Assembly (NCBI RefSeq): GCF_013364155.1
Contig: NZ_CP054916.1
Span: forward strand, 4,957,001-5,021,000
From: Streptomyces sp. NA02950
GTDB taxonomy: Bacteria; Actinomycetota; Actinomycetes; Streptomycetales; Streptomycetaceae
Direction: 5' to 3'
DNA length: 64,000 bases
The translations under genes were made by a program, and so were the position numbers. The notes below the pieces were generated by a model that made no database searches, was not told the origin of the DNA, and saw only the letters and a list, made by a program, of their open reading frames with translations. Positions within the stretch are counted from its first letter, which is position 1, and each line of letters starts with the position of its first letter. Shown here piece by piece: positions 1 to 10,030 of this stretch.

Positions 1-234
1 GCTTGGTGCGTCACGGTAGTCGTGCGTCCAGCCCATACGCCGGAGTCTGCCCCTGGCCCAAGGTCCGTAATCGCCAGCGGCTGCGGCAATTGGCCTATGC
101 GCCAGGCAATTGGCTGTTCGTAAGACACCTGTTCGCACGGCGGCCACGGGGTGGTCGCTATCCGCACACCGGACCGCACTCAGCGGTGCTCAGCGGGGGT
201 CGTTGGACCACCACGGCGATGCTCAAGGGAAAGC
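1..234. other. No gene recognised at left edge
   Basis: The short open frames here have arginine/proline-rich compositions typical of GC-rich non-coding frames and show no motif. The stretch lies downstream of the hydrolase stop at 235. I see no convincing terminator hairpin or RNA gene in it. Confidence 0.5.
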
Positions 235-1161
235 TCAGCGGTCCGGTTCCGGGTCCTTCAGCCAGTTGATCAGCTCGGTGGAGAAGGCCGTCGGGTCCTC
301 CTCATGGGGGAAGTGACCGAGCCCGTCGAAGAGCCGCCAGCGGTAGGGCGCCTCCACGTACTCGCCGGAGCCCGCCGCGCTGCGGGTGCGCATCACCGGG
401 TCGAGTGATCCGTGCAGATGCAGCGTCGGCACGCGCACCGGGCGCTTCATCCGCCGGTTGAACTGGATACCGTCCGGCCGCGCCAGCGAGCGCACCATCC
501 AGCGGTACGGCTCGATCGAGCAGTGCGCGGTGGACGGGATGGACATCGCCCGCCGGTAGATCTCCACCGCCTCGTCCTCGGGCAGCCGGGGGCCGGACCA
601 GTCCCGGATCAGCCGCCCCACGGCCGCCGCGTCGTCCGCGGCAAGCCGACGCTCGGGCAGCCAGGGCCGCTGGAAGCCCCAGATGTGGGAGCCGGCGGCG
701 CTCTGCCGGACATCGGCGAGCATGGCCGAACGCCAGCGGCGCGGATGCGGCATCGAGGCCACCGCCAGCCGCCGGACCAGCTTCGGCCGCATCACCGCGG
801 CCGTCCACGCCAGATATCCGCCCAGGTCATGGCCGACGAGCGCGGCGTCCGGCTCACCGAGGGAGCGCACCACCCCGGTGATGTCGAGCGCGAGGTTGGC
901 CGGGTCGTAGCCACGGGGCGTACGGTCGCTGCCGCCCACTCCGCGCAGATCCATCGCGACCGCGCGGTAGCCGGCGTCGGCGAGCGCCGTCAGCTGGTGC
1001 CGCCAGGTCCACCAGAACTGCGGAAAGCCGTGGAGCAGCATCACCAGCGGGCCGTCGCCGAGCTCGGCGATGTGGAAGCGCGCGCCGTTGGCCGCGACGT
1101 CCCGGTGGGTCCAGGGGCCGTCGAGCCGTACGACCGATGCGTAGGTATCAGGGACGGTCAT
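235..1161 (-). CDS. Alpha/beta hydrolase, epoxide-hydrolase-like
   Basis: Cytosolic alpha/beta-hydrolase of 308 residues. The oxyanion-hole motif HGFPQFWWTW is followed by the nucleophile elbow VGHDLGG, where the nucleophile is aspartate rather than serine, as in epoxide hydrolases and haloalkane dehalogenases. A late GLGHFPHEEDP supplies the catalytic histidine. A frame-open extension exists upstream, but the ATG at 1161 is chosen because homology-like sequence starts there (MTVPDTYASVVRL) and it overlaps the stop of the upstream gene as ATGA, suggesting translational coupling. The real substrate is unknown; epoxide ring opening is inferred from the Asp nucleophile. It is probably the last gene of a two-gene unit with the holin-X-like protein. 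Confidence 0.85.
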   Translation of the reverse strand: MTVPDTYASVVRLDGPWTHRDVAANGARFHIAELGDGPLVMLLHGFPQFWWTWRHQLTALADAGYRAVAMDLRGVGGSDRTPRGYDPANLALDITGVVRSLGEPDAALVGHDLGGYLAWTAAVMRPKLVRRLAVASMPHPRRWRSAMLADVRQSAAGSHIWGFQRPWLPERRLAADDAAAVGRLIRDWSGPRLPEDEAVEIYRRAMSIPSTAHCSIEPYRWMVRSLARPDGIQFNRRMKRPVRVPTLHLHGSLDPVMRTRSAAGSGEYVEAPYRWRLFDGLGHFPHEEDPTAFSTELINWLKDPEPDR

Positions 1162-1649
1162 GCCGACGAGCGTGTCACATCCCGGGCGGAGCGTCCGCCG
1201 TTGCTCGACGCACGAGGATGCGGCTTGACGCTCCCCAGGACCGCGGCCGTCTCCTTGGACGAGGCGATGGACCGCTTGGGCGGCTTGACCTTCTTGAACT
1301 TCACCATCGCCAGCAGGCCCAGGATTCCGGCGATCAGCCAGTAGATACCACCCACGATCAGGAAGCACCAGGCGAGGCCGAGACCGGTCCAGGAGCGCAT
1401 ACCGTAGGCGAGGGCGAAGCTGAGCACCGGCAGCGAGAACAGCAGCAGCACCCCGGCCGCCATACCGGCACTGCTGCCGACCGCGGCGCGCTTGGCACCC
1501 ACCCGGAGCTCGGCCTTGGCCAGCGCGATTTCGTCGTGCACCAGCGCGGACAGTTCGGTGGTCGCCGTGGCCACCAGCCGGCCGAGGCTGCGGTTGCCGT
1601 CGTCGTCCTGGCCGAGTCCGCGGTTGCCGCTGTCATCGGCTGCGCTCAT
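1158..1649 (-). CDS. Actinobacterial holin-X-like (phage holin superfamily III) membrane protein
   Basis: A 163-residue protein with a hydrophilic N-terminus, an amphipathic segment (ATTELSALVHDEIALAKAEL) and two hydrophobic helices (about residues 60-85 and 90-115), then a basic lysine/arginine-rich tail. This arrangement matches the family called putative Actinobacterial holin-X or phage-holin family. Despite the name it is common in non-phage actinobacterial chromosomes, and no phage genes surround it. The start MSAADDSG at 1649 is preferred over the ATG two codons earlier because GGGAG then sits 6-7 bases upstream. Its function is unknown; a membrane-organising or stress role is only a guess. 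Its stop overlaps the next start by four bases. Confidence 0.8.
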   Translation of the reverse strand: MSAADDSGNRGLGQDDDGNRSLGRLVATATTELSALVHDEIALAKAELRVGAKRAAVGSSAGMAAGVLLLFSLPVLSFALAYGMRSWTGLGLAWCFLIVGGIYWLIAGILGLLAMVKFKKVKPPKRSIASSKETAAVLGSVKPHPRASSNGGRSARDVTRSSA

Positions 1650-1753
1650 CGCCATCTCCCTCTGCTCTTGTGCGTCTTCCGCTCCTGCGTGTGCCGCGTT
1701 GTGCGCGCCTGCTGCCTCTGCTGCGCGGTTCCGCGGGTGACAAGCCTCTCAGA

Positions 1754-3145
1754 TCATGCCGGACCATCGTCGTCGGAGTCCCCAGCGGCAGCCACTTCGG
1801 CAAGCCGCCGGTGCTCGGCGGCCTTCGCCTCGTGGATCGCGGCCATCCGAAGGTGGTATTCCGGGCTGTCGAGTGCATAGACGTCGGGGATGCCGTCCAT
1901 GTCGTCGTCCCGGTCCTCCTCCTGACACAGCCGCCAGTACTTGTTGTTGCGCAGCTTGAGGAGGATGCCCGCGACCAGCGCGGCGCACAGCGAGCCGATG
2001 AGCACCGCCGCCTTGATCTCCTCGGTGAGCACCGGGTCGTCGGAGAAGGCGAGTTCGCCGATGAGGAGGGATACGGTGAAGCCGATTCCGGCGAGCGCGG
2101 CGACCGCGAGCACATCCGCCCAGGCCAGGTCCTCGTTGAGCTCGGCCTTGGTGAAGCGGGCGGCCAGCCAGGAACCGCCGAGGACACCGACGGTCTTGCC
2201 CACGAGCAGCCCGAGGACGACGCCGAGCGTCTCGGGGCGGGTGAAGACGTCCGTGACCGCGTTGCTGGACAGGGGCACACCGGCGGCGAAGAGGGCGAAC
2301 AGCGGCACGGCCAGTCCGGCCGACAACGGGCGCACCCGGTGCTCGACGCGCTCGGCCGGGGAGTGCTCCTCGCCCTCGCGCACGGTGCAGCGCAGCATCA
2401 GGCCCATCGCGACGCCCGCCACGGTGGCGTGCACCCCGCTGGCATGCATCAGGGCCCAGATCACCACGGCGAGCGGTACGTAGAGGTAGCTGCCGCGCAC
2501 GCCCTTGCGGTGCAGCAGCCAGAAGACCGCGAGTCCGGCGAAGGACAGCACGAGGGGGAGGAGGTGGATCTCCCTGGTGAAGAAGATCGCGATGATCAGG
2601 ATGGCGCCGAGGTCGTCGACGACCGCGAGGGTGAGCAGGAACGCCCGCAGGGCGGCGGGCAGCGCGGTGCCGATGACGGCGAGAACGGCCAGCGCGAAGG
2701 CGATGTCGGTGGCGGTCGGCACCGCCCAGCCCTGGGAACTGCCGCCTCCGGTCGCGCAGACGGCGACATAGACGAGCGCGGGTACAGCCATACCGCAGAC
2801 GGCGGCGATCACGGGCAGCGCCGCGGCCTTGGGGTCGCGCAGCTCTCCGGCGACCAGCTCGCGCTTGAGCTCGATCCCGGCCACGAAGAAGAAGACGGTC
2901 AGCAGGCCGTCGGTGGCCCAGGAGGCGACCGACAGATGCAGATGCAGCGCCTCGGGGCCGAAGGAGAAGTCCCTGACGTCACTGTAGAAGCCGCTGAGCG
3001 GGGTGTTCGCGAGGATCAGCGCGGCGATCGCGGCGACGAGCAGAATGACGCCGCCGACGGTCTCGGTGCGCAGCGCGTCAGTGACGAACGTCCGCTCGGG
3101 CAGCGACGGGCGTCCAAGGAAGGTGCGGCGGGACGGCGCGGCCAC
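1754..3145 (-). CDS. nhaA: Na+/H+ antiporter NhaA
   Basis: Integral-membrane sodium/proton exchanger for pH and Na+ homeostasis, 463 residues. Family hallmarks are visible: GIELKRELVAGEL in the first third, PTATDIAFALAVLA, and the transport-site pair in TLAVVDDLGAI, whose adjacent aspartates bind Na+/H+. About eleven to twelve hydrophobic segments follow. The GTG start is chosen because AGGAGG lies seven bases before it; the longer frame reading upstream has no such site. The cytosolic C-terminus is unusual: after the last helix it carries EEDRDDDMDGIPDVY, resembling a calcium-binding DxDxDG loop, then an Ala/Glu helix and an acidic end. It lies 3' of acsA but is separated from it by a strong terminator, so it is probably transcribed alone. 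Confidence 0.95.
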   Translation of the reverse strand: MAAPSRRTFLGRPSLPERTFVTDALRTETVGGVILLVAAIAALILANTPLSGFYSDVRDFSFGPEALHLHLSVASWATDGLLTVFFFVAGIELKRELVAGELRDPKAAALPVIAAVCGMAVPALVYVAVCATGGGSSQGWAVPTATDIAFALAVLAVIGTALPAALRAFLLTLAVVDDLGAILIIAIFFTREIHLLPLVLSFAGLAVFWLLHRKGVRGSYLYVPLAVVIWALMHASGVHATVAGVAMGLMLRCTVREGEEHSPAERVEHRVRPLSAGLAVPLFALFAAGVPLSSNAVTDVFTRPETLGVVLGLLVGKTVGVLGGSWLAARFTKAELNEDLAWADVLAVAALAGIGFTVSLLIGELAFSDDPVLTEEIKAAVLIGSLCAALVAGILLKLRNNKYWRLCQEEDRDDDMDGIPDVYALDSPEYHLRMAAIHEAKAAEHRRLAEVAAAGDSDDDGPA

Positions 3146-3270
3146 GTGGGGGCCTCCTGGGGTCGGGGGAACGGATACACAGGTCCTGTGTGCCGACCAG
3201 ACTTCCCGGCGCGCCTCATCATCTTGTCGCGTTCCTGACGCGACTGATCTCAACTCTAACCCGGATATGT

Positions 3271-3303
3271 GAGGGGCGCCCCCGCCGGGCGGGGGCGCCC
3301 CTC
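3271..3303 (-). terminator. Strong hairpin terminator between acsA and nhaA
   Basis: A perfect inverted repeat with 15-base arms (GAGGGGCGCCCCCGC and its complement) and a 3-base loop, 27 bases beyond the acsA stop. There is no T-run, as is common for Streptomyces terminators. Being symmetric it could act on either strand, but only acsA transcription arrives here. Confidence 0.8.
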
Positions 3304-3330
3304 AACCGTGGCCTCGGGTGTTGCGGGCGT

Positions 3331-5295
<1,965 letters not shown>

Positions 5296-5413
5296 GACAT
5301 CTCCCATTCCCAGGGTGTCCGTTGTGTCCCAGGCCATAGCTCATCAGCCCGCGGCACACCCTGACAAGGGCTGTTGACGAAAATTGGTTTAGACCTATAG
5401 TGCGCGTTGTTGA

Positions 5414-6883
5414 TCACCCCACTCCCAGGGTCTCCGGGACGGCATCGATGTGGGGCCCGTCCGTGTTCGCACGCACACAGGTGGTGGGCATCGGCGCACC
5501 GTCGCCCGGCCGGACGGCCAGGAACCGGCCCGAACCGGCGTCCAGGACATACGCCTGGGCCTCTGCCACATGGAAGTACATCCCGTGCAGGGTCAGCTCG
5601 CCCTCGGCCGCCCGCCGGGCGACACAGGGATGCGCCCGGAGATGGTCGAGCTGCTGCACCACATTGATCAGCGCCAGCCGCTCCACATCGTCGGCCACCG
5701 GCCGATCGGACAGAGCGACTTCGCCGCGGCCCAGCCGCCCGATCCGCTCCAACCGGGCCAGCCCGGGACGGCCATGCCGCAGCCAGCGCACCAGCGGAGT
5801 CTGCCCATCGGCACCCTCGACCTGGGCCCCGGCCCGGGGCGGGGCTGAGCGTTCGGTCGAGGCCGAGCTGTCGGGCAGGGCTGCGCCTTCGGGCAGGGCT
5901 GCGCCTTCGGGCAGGGCTGCGCCTTCGGGTGGGCCAGTCGGCTGGGGCGCATTGGTGGGCTGGGGTGGACCACTGTGCTGAGGCACGTCGGCCGCTCCGG
6001 GCGGTTCGGCGGCCTCGGGTGGGGCAGTGGCTCCGGGAGGGCCGGTGACTTCGGGCGGGTCCGTGGCCTCCGGCGCGTCCGGCACCGGCGACGGCCGGTC
6101 CGGGACCGACGAGCCGAGCAGGGCCTGCATCGCCCCGCATCCGGAGTGACCGCACACCGTGATGCTGCCGACCTTCAGTACCTCCACCGCGTACTCGATC
6201 GCCGCGCCCACCGAGTCGCAGGAATCATCGGTGCCCGGTGGCGGCACCAGATTGCCCACATTGCGCACGGTGAACAGATCGCCGGGTCCACTGGAAGTGA
6301 TCATGCTGGTCACCAGGCGCGAGTCCGCGCAGGTGAGGAAGAGCTGCCCGGGCCGCTGCCCCTCTCGCGCCAACCGGGCCAGCTCCTCGCGCACCAGCGG
6401 TGCGGTGTTGCGCTGAAACGCGCTCACCCCGCCGAGCAGTTGGCCGCCGCTGTGTCTGCCGCCAGGCCCCTCCGTCGAGCCGGTGTGGGTGCACCGGTGG
6501 TGGCGCCACGGCGTCCATGGTCGGCAGCCCTGGGCGCCGGACGGCTCCGCGGTCGGCCGCCCCACCCGGCCATCCCGGCTGGTCCGGTCATTCCGGCCGA
6601 TCTGTCCATCATGGCTGGCCCATCCGTCACAGGCGGTCGCGTCGTGGGCGGTCGCGTCGTGGACGGTGGCCCCGCCGCCGCGTACCCGGCGCAGTGGCAC
6701 CTCGGAGAGCAGCACGGCGACGCCCCCGGCGACGGCGGCGGCCATCAGCCCGGCCTCGAGCGGGGCTCCGGCGACCAGTGCGATACCCAGGGAGAGAGGG
6801 GCGGCGATCAGGAAGACAGCGATCGAGGCGGAGAGAGCCGTGCGGCGTCGAGCCCCCTCGAACCGGTTCAAGACTTTCACCAT
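5414..6883 (-). CDS. Beta-carbonic anhydrase with a SulP-like N-terminal remnant and proline-rich insertion
   Basis: Zinc enzyme interconverting CO2 and bicarbonate, here 489 residues, about twice the usual beta class length. The zinc ligands are visible in TCADSR (Cys, Asp) near residue 185 and CGHSGCGAM (His, Cys) near residue 245. Three features are odd. The N-terminus (FLIAAPLSLGIALVAGAPL) looks like the first helices of SulP anion transporters, which in relatives are fused to a carbonic anhydrase; here the rest of the transporter is absent. A spacer of about 100 residues rich in Asp, His, Gly and Arg follows. A Pro/Glu/Ala-rich insertion of about 105 residues splits the catalytic domain after MQALLG. 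The start MVKVLNRFEG follows a purine-rich GAGAGGACGGGA. It is divergent from the deacetylase lipoprotein. Confidence 0.9.
   Translation of the reverse strand: MVKVLNRFEGARRRTALSASIAVFLIAAPLSLGIALVAGAPLEAGLMAAAVAGGVAVLLSEVPLRRVRGGGATVHDATAHDATACDGWASHDGQIGRNDRTSRDGRVGRPTAEPSGAQGCRPWTPWRHHRCTHTGSTEGPGGRHSGGQLLGGVSAFQRNTAPLVREELARLAREGQRPGQLFLTCADSRLVTSMITSSGPGDLFTVRNVGNLVPPPGTDDSCDSVGAAIEYAVEVLKVGSITVCGHSGCGAMQALLGSSVPDRPSPVPDAPEATDPPEVTGPPGATAPPEAAEPPGAADVPQHSGPPQPTNAPQPTGPPEGAALPEGAALPEGAALPDSSASTERSAPPRAGAQVEGADGQTPLVRWLRHGRPGLARLERIGRLGRGEVALSDRPVADDVERLALINVVQQLDHLRAHPCVARRAAEGELTLHGMYFHVAEAQAYVLDAGSGRFLAVRPGDGAPMPTTCVRANTDGPHIDAVPETLGVG
5873..5926. repeat. Three perfect 18-bp tandem repeats inside the carbonic anhydrase gene
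   Basis: The unit GGGCAGGGCTGCGCCTTC occurs three times head to tail without a mismatch. On the coding strand each unit encodes six residues (EGAALP), so copy-number change keeps the frame. It lies in the Pro/Ala-rich insertion and probably arose by slippage. Confidence 0.95.
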
Positions 6884-7161
6884 TCCCGTCCTCTCCAGGG
6901 CTTCGCGGTCGCGGATACAACGCGGTCGCGGCAGGCGGCCTGCCCCGCCGCCGACTCCCAAGCGTTGGTAAATGAATGGTAATTCTGAGTAAAGTCCGCG
7001 GGAGGTATTTCGAGGCGAACTGTGATGATATTCCATCTATCAGGTGAATAGTCATTTGAAATGCCTTGTCATGCTCTGTCTTCTCCTCGGTCCGTGCGAG
7101 GTTGGCTCCCATCCGGCCGGAGCTCCCGAGGCAAGGGAGACAAGAGGGACGAGGTGGCGGT
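6884..7161. promoter_or_regulatory. AT-richer divergent promoter region
   Basis: This gap separates the carbonic anhydrase from the lipoprotein gene. Roughly 6960-7085 is conspicuously richer in A and T than anything nearby, as expected for divergent promoters. A TTGAAA at 7056-7061 could be a -35 box for the rightward gene, but no good -10 follows at the right distance, so no exact promoter is called. Confidence 0.4.
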
Positions 7162-8946
7162 ATGAGGGTCAGGAGAAACGTCACTGCATGGCTCGCCGTC
7201 ATGGCGGCGCTGGCGGCGCTGGCCAACTGCTCGCGAGACTCCGGTGACGGGCACAACGCCGCCGGCAGCGGAGGTTCGCACGACAGGGAACGTCCGCAGA
7301 AGGGTCCCGCCGTACCGAAGAACCCGAACCACGCCGGGAAGGCGTTCCGGCTGCTCGGCGACGGCTCGACCGCCTACACCGGCCCGCAGCCCCATCAGTT
7401 CAGGACCGACACGCTCGAACCCGGCAAGAAGCCACCGCAGTTCGTCGTGTTCTCGTGGGACGGCGCCGGCCAGGACGAGCAGAAGCTGTTCTCCCACTTC
7501 CGCGAGGTCGGCAAGCAGTACGGCGCGACGATGACGTACTTCCTCAGCGGCGTCTACATGCTGCCCACCGAAAGGCGGGACCTCTACGATCCGCCGAGGC
7601 ATCCGCGCGGCACCTCGGCCATCGGCTTCAACGACGTCAAGGGCGTCCGGGACACCGTGGAACAGCTCCGAGGCGCCTGGCTCGACGGCAATGAGATCGG
7701 CACCCACTTCAACGGCCACTTCTGCGGTTCCGGCGACGGCGTCGGCAGCTGGACGCCGAGCGAGTGGATGAGCGAGATTCGGCAGGCCGAGTCGTTCGTG
7801 AAGAACTGGAAGACCAACACCGGCCTTGAGGACGAGGAACCGCTGCCCTTCGACTACGGCAAGGAGCTCGTCGGCGGCCGTGCCCCGTGCCTGGAGGGGC
7901 AGAAGAACCTCCTGCGAGCGGCGAAGAAGATGGGCTGGCGCTACGACGCGAGCTCCGTCGGCGGTCTCCAGGTATGGCCTCGCAAGATCGACGGCATCTG
8001 GGACTTCCCGCTCCAGCAGATCCCGGTGCCGGGCCGCTCGTTCGAGACCCTCTCGATGGACTACAACTTCCTGGCCAATCAGTCGGGTTCATCGACCAAC
8101 GGGAAGAAGTCGAAGCGCGCCGCATGGGGCCGCCAGATGCGCGACGGCCTGCTCGCCGCCTTCGACCGGGCGTACGAGGGCAACCGCGCACCGCTCTTCG
8201 TCGGCAACCACTTCGAGTCCTGGAACGGCGGAACCTATATGCGCGCCGTCGAGGAGGTCATCAAGGAGGTCTGCCCGCGCAAGGGCGTCTACTGCGTGTC
8301 GTTCAAACAACTGGCCGACTGGCTGGACGCGCAGAACCCCCTTGTCCTCGAGAAACTGCGGTCGGTGGACGTCGGACAGCGACCGGAGGGCGGCTGGAAG
8401 CGCTACCTCGCCGCCGAGCCGACCTTCCCGCGCTCCGCCGCCCCGGCCGAACGGGAGCGGGACGGCGATCACGGACGGGACGGCGATCACGGGCAGAAGG
8501 GCAATCACGGACGGAAGGGCGGTCACGACCAGGAGGACGAGCCCAGGCGGCAGGACGAGCCCGGGCGGGAGGACGGCTCGCGTCGGGAGGACGGCTCGCG
8601 TCGGGAAAACGGCCCTCGCAAGGAGGACCATCCCGGCCGGGAGAACGGCTACGGGCGCGAACGGGAGGACGCGGAGCGGGAGTACGGCTCCGGACGCGAG
8701 CTCGACGCGGACCGGGAGCGGTCCGGCCGGGAGGACGACTCCGAGCGGAGCATTGTCCCCGACCGGGAGCGGATGTCCGGGCGCGATGAGGAACCCGAGC
8801 GCTACCGGGAGTCCGGCCGGAACGAAGAGCCGGAAGGCTACCGGGAGTCCGAGCGCTACGGGGGTTCCCGTAGCGACCAGGACTCGGGCGACGGCGGAGA
8901 CCGGACGTCAGAAGAGGACGAATCGGCTAGGCGGGAGCGGGACTAG
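7162..8946 (+). CDS. Exported lipoprotein with NodB-type polysaccharide deacetylase domain and charged repeat tail
   Basis: Predicted lipoprotein of 594 residues. The signal peptide MRVRRNVTAWLAVMAALAAL ends in a lipobox-like LANC, placing the protein on the outer face of the membrane. The body resembles a polysaccharide deacetylase fold: VVFSWDGAG corresponds to the first metal motif (usually TFDDG) and EIGTHFNGH gives an HxxxH metal pair, so the Asp-His-His triad is present. The likely substrate is a cell-wall or surface glycan, but this is inferred. From about residue 430 the protein is a long hydrophilic tail built from degenerate RREDGS/GREDD-like units rich in Arg, Glu, Asp and Gly. The start at 7162 is chosen because it gives a proper signal peptide. 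Its 3' end overlaps the convergent ATPase gene by 20 bases. Confidence 0.82.
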   Translation: MRVRRNVTAWLAVMAALAALANCSRDSGDGHNAAGSGGSHDRERPQKGPAVPKNPNHAGKAFRLLGDGSTAYTGPQPHQFRTDTLEPGKKPPQFVVFSWDGAGQDEQKLFSHFREVGKQYGATMTYFLSGVYMLPTERRDLYDPPRHPRGTSAIGFNDVKGVRDTVEQLRGAWLDGNEIGTHFNGHFCGSGDGVGSWTPSEWMSEIRQAESFVKNWKTNTGLEDEEPLPFDYGKELVGGRAPCLEGQKNLLRAAKKMGWRYDASSVGGLQVWPRKIDGIWDFPLQQIPVPGRSFETLSMDYNFLANQSGSSTNGKKSKRAAWGRQMRDGLLAAFDRAYEGNRAPLFVGNHFESWNGGTYMRAVEEVIKEVCPRKGVYCVSFKQLADWLDAQNPLVLEKLRSVDVGQRPEGGWKRYLAAEPTFPRSAAPAERERDGDHGRDGDHGQKGNHGRKGGHDQEDEPRRQDEPGREDGSRREDGSRRENGPRKEDHPGRENGYGREREDAEREYGSGRELDADRERSGREDDSERSIVPDRERMSGRDEEPERYRESGRNEEPEGYRESERYGGSRSDQDSGDGGDRTSEEDESARRERD

Positions 8947-9928
8947 TCGCCGCCGCGCCCCTCGCGAACTCATCCAGCGCGAAGGCGGGGTCCACCTGGG
9001 CGGCCAGGTCGGCCCCCGTCTTCGCGTTGCCCCAACTCTGCGCGTTCTTCAGGTGGAAGTGGACCATCTGGCGGGTGTAGCGCTGCCAGTCGCGTCGCTC
9101 GTAGGAGGCGTCCACCGCCGTGTGCAGGGCCCGCAGAGCCTCGCGGTTCGGCTCCTCCAGCTCCTCGAACCGGGGCGGGCGGCCCTTCTCCATCGCCCGG
9201 ACCCAGTCGGAGTGGCCGAGGGTGACCAGCAGGTCATCGCCCACCTCCGCGCGCAGGAAGTCGAGGTCGTCGGGGCCTTGGACCTTGTTGCCCACCACGC
9301 GCAGCGCCACGTCGAAGTCGCGGGCGTACTCCTTGTACTGGCGGTAGACGGCGATCCCCTTACGGGTGGGCTCGGCGACCAGGAATGTCATGTCGAAGCG
9401 GGTGAAGAGCCCGGAGGCGAACGAGTCGCTGCCCGCCGTCATGTCGACGACGACGAACTCCCCCCGTCCGTCGACGAGATGGTTGAGACACAGCTCGACC
9501 GCGCCCACCTTGGAGTGGTAGCAGGCGACACCGAGGTCGGACTCGGTGAAGGGGCCGGTCGCCATCAGCCGCACCTCGCCGTCGCCGAGCCGGACGGTCC
9601 GGGCACATGCCTCGTAGACGGGGTTGTCCTCACCGATCCGCAGCAGCCGTGATCCCTCACCCGGCGGTGTCGTCTTGATCATGGTGTCGGCGGATGCGAT
9701 CCGGGGGTTCTCACCGCGCAAGTAGTCCTTGATCAGCGGAAGATGGGCGCCCATGGCGGGCAGCGCGGCGGCCTCCGTCTCGTCGAGGCCGAGCGCCGTC
9801 CCCAGGTGCTGGTTGATGTCGGCGTCAACGGCGACGACGGGGGCGCGGGTGGCGGCGAGATGGCGGATGAACAGCGACGACAGCGTTGTCTTCCCGCTGC
9901 CACCCTTGCCTACGAAAGCGATCTTCAT
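8927..9928 (-). CDS. CooC/MinD-like nucleotide-binding ATPase
   Basis: A 333-residue P-loop ATPase of the SIMIBI/MinD group. The N-terminal MKIAFVGKGGSGKTT has the deviant Walker A with a signature lysine (KGGSGKT), and VVAVDADINQHLGTALGL follows. DMTAGSDSFASGLF and FLVAEPTRKG resemble CooC, which inserts nickel into carbon monoxide dehydrogenase, but no CODH gene is nearby, so the client protein is unknown. I prefer the ATG at 9928 over a GTG two codons upstream because a TACGCT -10-like box lies eight bases before the ATG, which would give a leaderless message. A perfect palindrome overlaps this start region. Confidence 0.85.
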   Translation of the reverse strand: MKIAFVGKGGSGKTTLSSLFIRHLAATRAPVVAVDADINQHLGTALGLDETEAAALPAMGAHLPLIKDYLRGENPRIASADTMIKTTPPGEGSRLLRIGEDNPVYEACARTVRLGDGEVRLMATGPFTESDLGVACYHSKVGAVELCLNHLVDGRGEFVVVDMTAGSDSFASGLFTRFDMTFLVAEPTRKGIAVYRQYKEYARDFDVALRVVGNKVQGPDDLDFLRAEVGDDLLVTLGHSDWVRAMEKGRPPRFEELEEPNREALRALHTAVDASYERRDWQRYTRQMVHFHLKNAQSWGNAKTGADLAAQVDPAFALDEFARGAAATSPAPA

Positions 9929-9930
9929 GT

Positions 9931-9947
9931 TCACCTAGCGTAGGTGA
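9931..9947. promoter_or_regulatory. Perfect 17-bp palindrome at the ATPase start
   Basis: TCACCTA-GCG-TAGGTGA is a perfect 7+3+7 inverted repeat immediately upstream of the ATPase ATG and overlapping its candidate -10 box. It is a plausible operator, possibly autoregulatory, between two divergent genes. No binding protein is known to me. Confidence 0.5.
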
Positions 9948-10017
9948 GTGATCCTTCTCGATGAGGGATTTACGTGAAGAAGACCACTCCAACGAGGGGC
10001 GCCCGGGAGCGGGTGCG

Positions 10018-10030
10018 TAGGGTCGTACTC
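10018..10030 (+). promoter_or_regulatory. Candidate -10 box for a leaderless Fic-like mRNA
   Basis: TAGGGT at 10018-10023 is a good Streptomyces -10 hexamer, and the next gene's ATG starts seven bases later, so transcription would begin at the start codon. No Shine-Dalgarno sequence precedes the ATG, which agrees. The -35 region is poor. Confidence 0.45.

Noticed and set aside
1670..3238. 522-codon plus-strand open frame
   Set aside because: Antisense to nhaA, without any recognisable domain.
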